Shown here piece after piece: positions 57,561 through 64,000 of a stretch of 64,000 nt of DNA (positions are counted from its first letter, which is position 1; each line of letters begins with the position of its first letter). The DNA is taken from positions 7,639,077 through 7,703,076 of the forward strand of contig JAJEKV010000039.1 in assembly GCA_021234155.1 (NCBI GenBank). The letters run 5' to 3'. The notes under the pieces were generated by a model. The model was not told the origin of the DNA and searched no databases. It saw only the letters and a list, made by a program, of their open reading frames with translations. The position numbers and the translations under genes were made by a program. This DNA comes from Isoetes taiwanensis (lineage: Eukaryota > Streptophyta > Lycopodiopsida > Isoetales > Isoetaceae).

Positions 57561-57599
57561 TTATCCTCCTTCTTTTACCGGACATAAACATCCCTTTTG

Positions 57600-60520
57600 T
57601 GCCATTTGGGGAACTTCAAGCGTCATAAATATAATAAAGGTGGCTGATTTATCACCCGTCGCGGCGGAGAATAAATGTCGCCTGCCATTCTACCTTTAAC
57701 CAGTAATGATAACATCCATTGCCGAAATGCCCCGGATGGCATCATAAGACTGGCCTGAAAGCATGACAATACGAAGCCAATGGCAATTGCAAGATGAGTG
57801 AACATGCACGATTGTGAAGTGGATTTGAGGTTACCTTTTTACGTGTTGATAGAAACAATCTCGGTCCAAAGTTGAGATTTTTTCTGTTAACAATACAATA
57901 ATAATTGAACATACACATATTGGCATGTTTTGGTCCGAGAACATTGCTCTGCTTTTTCTATTTTGATTGTGAGTTCAGATTGAATATTGTGGTCTAGAAG
58001 ATTTGATTTGGTTTTTTTCCTATCATCTTCATCATCCTGTCACTTTTTACTATTTTCCTACTTTCGGGGTTGGATTGCTTATGCTTTCTCTTGAGTCTAG
58101 AAGAACTAACTTACCTTTTCTAAATTGAGGAGTGTATAATAATCAAGAAGCTCTTCCAATAACTTGACCTCCCCTTTATACATGTGAATCATAAAGCCCT
58201 TGGTTCAGAACCACTGCATTCCACCCCATGTATGTGGCTTCCTGTTATTCTTTTGTAAATTTGCATGAACTCTTTGTATTGTTCATTGCTTTCAGTTCTT
58301 CAACACAGCCACCAAGAAAATGTGCCTTAATTTTTTGGTTCAACAAAAACATTTGAGGGTAAAACTTGCACGTAGCCATCTTTATTTGGAACTGTCACCC
58401 CAAAGCTGCTTCTAGATCTTCATGGGGCACAATCTCTTGTTTGAGGAGGAATTTCATCGTGTAACCAATGGCATTCAATTCCTGACTCCATTAGGGTTCA
58501 ATCGGCAAGAAGTAAGCAAAAAAATAGAAGAAAGAGGTGGTGTTCCTAATTCAGAAATGAGGACTCAGTAGTCTCAAAACCCAGTATGCCACCACGATTC
58601 CTACCATAAAGAAGGGTGCCATCGTAAGCGTCAAAATCGTGTTTTTGATACACCACAACATGTAACGGAATCCTCGGCTTAGACTTCAGGGAGATGGTTC
58701 ATTGTAATATCACCCTTTCGGCCTGCTTGCTGATTGCATTGCCATGATCTCTATGGTGGTGCCATGATCACCCTCCCTAATCCTCCATTCTTCATCATCT
58801 GCCTATAAAAGATATGCATTTTTGGATGTAGTTGACAAATAACTAGAGCAAGATGGATTTAAGTTTAAGATACTATGATTCCTTATCACATATTGTCTTA
58901 TGATGTGGTTCTCTGAGGTTCTCAGTGGGATTGACAATGGACAAATTGGATGATAGTACACATTCTCATCTTTGTAATCGTAAAAATAGAAGTCGCAAAT
59001 AGTGCACTATTTGCCTACTTTCTGTGCTATCAAATGAACTAATTAGGTGAATATACATGTGTTTAGAAACCATTAGATTTAGAAATTTGCCTTATGGTAT
59101 ATTTAGATGAACTTTTTATGTATTGCCATGTACACATGTTTTGGCTTGAGAGCAAGCTACGTGAAGGTACCTTCTTAACTCTAACAACTCCTCTTCAAAT
59201 TAATATGCTTGTGCAAACTATTGAATCATGTAATATAGCTCTACTGCACTATTAAACATGAAACAAATACAAAAATACTGTCGTGCAACCACATGGACTG
59301 CCCACCGAAGGTGGGCAATTTTCTAGTTAATAAAGATTTCCAAAAACTTAGCTAAGGTGTAATGCTGTAAACATTGTGGTTTGAGTTTGATGAGGCACGT
59401 AGTGCAGACCTACATCGGAGAGACATCATCAATTACTGCCTAGAATATATAGAGTGCTCATGGTCATCATCGTCAATGGAACTCCTCTAGGCAGCTATAG
59501 TAGTAAATATGTAAGAACATCAGATGTCATGGTCTTTGCATTGTCTCATCATTGTCTGTATCCTATTCTTGGATCCTCAAGTTAACAACGGACTTCCGGG
59601 TTGATTAGTGCAGGTTTATCCGACATATTCATGTCATCTATATTTCTATGTTATGTTCTTGTGCTTTCGACCATAGGCCATGGTTCTCTTGGCAGGATGC
59701 TACGATCAATGTTGACTCTCCATGGTAAAGAATCCTCCAGTGCAGGGCGTGGGGAACAGAAGGCATGCACATACAGGTTCACCCCACCACTCCTTCTGAG
59801 GGCTTGAAATGGTGTTTGGGCATTATTATGCTAACAGAATTTGCATATAGGTTGGCTGAGCTTGCCATTGTCCCGGAGCTATGTTTCGGTATTTTGACTA
59901 GGTTCTTTGCTTTTTATACTCATGTATTGAATTTCATTGGTCATATTGTCATTGCTAGCATTTATTTCACATAGGATCTTGTATCTTTGAATTGCTTACG
60001 CTCTTCAAGGTTCCAGAGTATTTCCATGCATGCCAAGAATCCCCACTTGGTCACGGTCATGAGGACTAACCCCATTGAGTGCATCTGCAACGAGTAAGCA
60101 AGGCAGTGGTTAAGCGAATGGCAGCAATGTAGCCGGGGATTGTGGTTGAGTTCTAGATCTAGAAGCTCATGTTTGATTTGCTCAGCTTGATGTTGTATAT
60201 TTGATTGCAAAGGATAGTAGCTTTGGATTTTGTTGTCTTTCCTGGATACTAGAATTCACAAGAATGGATCATTCTCAATTGCAAATGGAAGATTAAATTC
60301 TTCACCAATACTATAGCTTTTGTAACTTTTTCATATCAATCTAGATCTAGCCTTAAGTTTGGACAAGATCCTGAGATGCCAAGAGGGTCAACTCAGCAGG
60401 CTCGTCAAATATATAATGTAAAGGATTGTCCCCGATGACAAGAGGAGAAAGATTGTCCATAGTCTTTCAACGAAACAAATCATTGAAGGATTTCCACCCC
60501 CACAATAAAAAGAAAAAAAA
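57600..60520. other. AT-rich spacer, nothing recognised
   Basis: About 2.9 kb with only short frames and no repeat or RNA gene that I recognise. Confidence 0.4.
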
Positions 60521-60524
60521 AATA

Positions 60525-63500
60525 CACTATTGCATAAAAAAACCTCATGCTCATAAATAATAAATCGAAGAAGAAAAAGAACAAGAGCATAACTAAACTT
60601 GCATCGGGGAAGGGAATTCCTTCCCCTACAAAATGGTAAGTGGGGAGCTACAAATCTACCTCCAATCGACCTCCTGTTGAATGAAAGTTGCTCTTCACCA
60701 GTCTAGCAAAATCGCTCTTCACCAGTTTAGCAGAATCGACAGCTCCGACTTCCCTTCCGAATTATTGGGCGATGCAATGTGGCATCACTAAAATAATCTT
60801 CCGGGTCTAAGAGCAACCCACTTTCCATTATGCATATAGACACTTGAGACTTTGCACTTTTGACTCACCGTTTTGAGTTTGTCATCACATAAGAGATTGA
60901 AGAATGGACCACAAAACTTTAAGATATTCTATTTGATCATCATTTTTGAGACAAGGAACCATGAAAACTTTAATTATCTAGTTTGGAAGTACGTCCAACA
61001 CGTTGGAGGAAAAATACCACAAATGAATATGTTCTATTGGCATGGCCAGACAATAATATCTTTCATCGTGTGCGTGTCGGGCACGGTAGGGTGTCTTTCT
61101 AATCCACTCATGCACTGAAATAGCAAATTGCATTGACTGGTTGACTCTGGTCTTTTCCTTTCATCTTGGATAACTTTCAACTTGTATTAAATTTAGATCC
61201 ACATGTGGAAGCTTGGCAATGGCTTACCAAGTCCTTTTGATATGGTTTCTATGTTTCTGTTTAAAATCTCCTTCTCAAGCTCTATCAGTTTCTAAAAGTG
61301 AGTGTCGACCCTCTAACCTTTAAGTCCTCTCTAGAAGATCCTCTTGGCCATTTAAAGGGTTGGAGTTTTGGTCCCCATAATGCCGGTGCTTGCAATTGGA
61401 AAGGAATTATGCTTTCTTCCACCAATGCCTTACTGGATCACTACTATAGAACTTGCCTTCATGCGGCTTTATCGAGGCACAATTGCTAAAGAAATTCGTG
61501 ACCAAAGCGGCTGAGAAGCAGGCTGAGGTAGGAGAACAATGGGTGGTGTTATTCGATAACATCTGGAGTTTGTCAAAGTCCTAAATAACCTTTCGCAGGC
61601 TCTTACGCCCACTTATAGGCACAATTCCGGTGTCTTGGAAATCTAACCAATCTAACATGGCTATTTCTTGGGTATGATTATCTCAATGGCACAATTCGGC
61701 CTCTTTGTCTAGCACAGGAAGATCAATGCTGGATTTGGTTCACAACTCTCTAACGGGCTCATTCGCGAGAGTGGGATGCAGGCTCTCAAATCTTACACAT
61801 CTGTATCTCTTTAACAATGGCTTTTCTGAGAAGAGTTTGAAGACCTTTCATCTTGACAGCAATTTGGATATTTTTGGCTAGACTTCTGGCGGAGGATTCG
61901 GATAATTTCAATGGCCTTCTCAATTTCTTGACTATTCCATGCTTTCAATAACAACTTACAAAGGCCATTTCCCAGAGTCCCTTGCTATTCCTAGTTTAAA
62001 TGTCCAAGTCTTTTTAACAATCAATTGAAGAGGCTCTTTGACTCTTAACCTTGGCAAAATAGCTCTTTGAGACGATTGGATCTCTGTAACAACAACTTAG
62101 GGTCCAATTCCAATAGATATCACGTCTTGGTAATGTTATGAGACTCATTCTCTTTAATAATTCATTCGATTGGATCTTTGCCTCCAAAGTTTGCTTGATG
62201 AAGCCTCGGCGGACTCAGGAAATTTGGAGAATTAATCAGTTAAGTGGAGCTATTCTAGAAAGCCTTTTTTTGCATTGCTTCGCCTTAGAAACTTACGTTC
62301 CTTGGTAATACTTGATTTAATGGTTCTCTCAAGCTCGAGGATTAAATTTGTTCGAAATTACTATCTTATAATCAATTGAGTGGTACTTTGCACAGTGTTA
62401 GCAAGCTGCATTAGGTTATAAGGTTCGCATGTCGAGAGGATGCTTCTTGGCGTTCTTGCCTCGCGATGCAGCTAGGGTGGCAAAGGGAAGAATAGCCCTC
62501 CTTCCGATTAATGCTTGCCTCGGTACTCCTTGCATTCGAGAGGTGGTGGATACTGGCCGGGGTTTTGCCATCCGATTTCGGTGGATCTTTCTTTTTCTTT
62601 AAAGAATGTTAGGTGCTTGCGACAACGCTTCCAAAGGTCTAATGTTTTGCTGATGCCGCTCGCGTGGCCGATTTACTTAATGGATGAGCAAGATCAATGT
62701 AAGTTTTAAGGAATTTACAATTTTCTTGTTTTATCAAAGATCGAAAGAGCATCTGACCTATAAGGTAGTAGATTTTAGCGAAGCGTGAAGAAGGCGGTTT
62801 TCATGTAAATATGATGCAGGCGTTAATCATGGTGGATCTTGAATCGCGGCTTTTTTCCCCTTTCTCTTGCTCTTTCTTTCTGAGTGGAAAGATCTAAGAA
62901 TGTTGTTGGGAAAGTGGGTAAATTCTTGGATTTTGATTTCCGCAGTTTAGAACGAGAATGCCCAATTTTACGAGATTACTTGAGCTAGGGAGATAAATGT
63001 GTCAGGAAGGCGGCTTCCATGTCGATTGAGATATCATGAACCAAAATTTGAGGAGGTTTTGGTCATTTGAGGTACGTGTCTAGCTTTCACGGGTAGGTAC
63101 GGCACATCAGAGCAATCGGCATCTCCTTTTAATTTAGCATTGTAGAAAAATTGCTGAATCCGGATCATGGTTGGCTTGATTGGGCTTCTGGCGATCTTGG
63201 GGAGAATTGGTGAGATACTCTTCGACTCTTTTCTCTTCATTTTCCCGATTTTGCAAGGGTTTTGGAGCATTCACGGCTTATCTGCGGTTTTGAAAGCTTG
63301 TGCTAGCTCCTGTAGTATTTTATCCTTGGGAAGATTGGTTTTAATCATTGTAGTACTATTTAGATAGAAAGAAGATGTTGAGAAAGGCTGATTAGTCACA
63401 GAAGTGTGGATATGAAAATCGTTGATCTACATGAGATCTTTGTGCTTAAAATCTTTTCGGTCTATGTGAGACCTGTGATAATTCTTCCTATCTTTTAATA

Positions 63501-63870
63501 AAAATTTTCTTACCTTCAAAAAATTCATTGCATCGTGATTTAGCACTACGGCATTATTCGAAAGGATTGGTAACAACAAAAGCAATTGCGATTGATCTCG
63601 ACCATAATAATAACTGCTGAAGCATCCATCCCTTGGCGAATGTGAGGAGCTTAGTGACTCCTGAATCGAGCTACAACTCCACCTGCAGAGAGGAAAAATT
63701 CACACTTATTTCGGTAATTTACACGCTTTGGGTATCTTTGTATCCTTTCCCACATGGGTAATACGTGATACATCACGCATTAGAATATTCAATAACCTTT
63801 GGGCGATCTTGAGATCTCTCTACAACAATATGTCAGGAAGTTGTTGTGCACTAAGAAGAGTTGTAGTGTT
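60525..63870 (+). pseudogene. Decayed tandem paralogue of the LRR receptor kinase
   Basis: 60525-61218 matches the upstream block at 32390-33303; 61219-62427 matches the RLK signal peptide and LRRs; 63556-63870 matches later LRRs (AATTGCGATTGATCTCGACC, GAGCTACAACTCC). Alignable stretches of 20-50 bases are separated by many small insertions, deletions and scrambled patches, so no LRR frame survives beyond the first ~35 residues. An unrelated 1.1-kb segment interrupts it. The kinase part lies beyond the window or is lost. It has only one copy of the 5' coding start, unlike the intact gene. Confidence 0.85.
62428..63555. mobile_element. 1.1-kb insertion in the RLK pseudogene
   Basis: The flanks correspond to adjacent positions of the intact gene (about 34892 and 34940). 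The inserted sequence ends near TCTTTTAATAAAAATTTTCT and ACCTTCAAAAAATTC, which looks like a LINE 3' end with a short A-rich tail, but no reverse-transcriptase motif is seen and no clear target duplication was found. Confidence 0.45.
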
Positions 63871-64000
63871 GGAATTAAAGGATGTGGTATTTCGGACTTT
63901 TTGTGGTGTTTAGGCCCGTTATCCCGACCCTTATGCACTTCCGCGGTTTAAAGCCCAAATCAACTGTTTAGGTCATATTTTGCTTGATCGATATCTGAGC
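63871..64000. other. Window edge, possibly more of the RLK pseudogene
   Basis: GACCCTTATGCACTTCC at about 63928 faintly resembles the AATCCTTATTTATGCAACTC region after the intact gene's last LRR. Otherwise nothing is recognised. Confidence 0.25.

Overview
The window looks like nuclear DNA of a land plant. Genes have short GT-AG introns. There is an LRR receptor kinase, a PPR fragment and a plant B3-domain fragment. The repeats are plant-type: a Ty3/gypsy chromovirus, an L1-like LINE, two CACTA-type DNA transposons with 3-bp target duplications, and a TRIM primed by initiator tRNA-Met. I cannot name the species. The large repeat-filled spaces and some unusual families (a Crypton-like tyrosine recombinase, and a transposase type I mostly associate with animals) hint at a seedless plant or other large-genome lineage; that is inference.

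Layout. 1-3.8 kb: 3' part of a decayed chromovirus. 3.9-12.4 kb: a second decayed gypsy element, split by CACTA element 1 (6163-12386, TSD TAA). 12.4-14.2 kb: a 1.5-kb polypurine tract. 14.7-18.4 kb: a PPR relic, an antisense 286-codon ORF that opens with the histone H3 tail sequence, and two arrays of a 22-bp palindrome. 19.8-29.4 kb: a LINE with matching target duplications, itself carrying a 6.5-kb TIR element (22548-29086, TSD TCCA) with a decayed transposase and a convergent second gene. 33.4-36.5 kb: an intact LRR receptor kinase, with a decayed paralogue at 60.5-63.9 kb. 38.0-40.8 kb: an intact eight-exon tyrosine-recombinase gene bracketed by two large hairpins. 44.0-46.6 kb: a second copy of the transposase family. 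46.9-56.1 kb, minus strand: a gene that seems to join an FCP1/NIF-type HAD phosphatase domain to a ULP1 (C48) protease domain. It is broken by CACTA element 2 (47194-53251, TSD AAT) right before the catalytic Cys codon, and by a 1-kb repeat inside the FCP1 domain.

CACTA element 2 carries pieces of other genes (a RAD5-type SNF2 helicase, a B3 domain, an unknown minus-strand exon), a TRIM and a LINE tail. It shares with the 1-kb repeat a short hairpin-rich motif whose outer stem differs in sequence between the two copies but still pairs, so it is a candidate structured RNA.

Only the receptor kinase and the tyrosine-recombinase gene look intact; the H3-tail ORF is open but unproven. The rest is mobile DNA, its relics, or AT-rich spacer where I recognise nothing.
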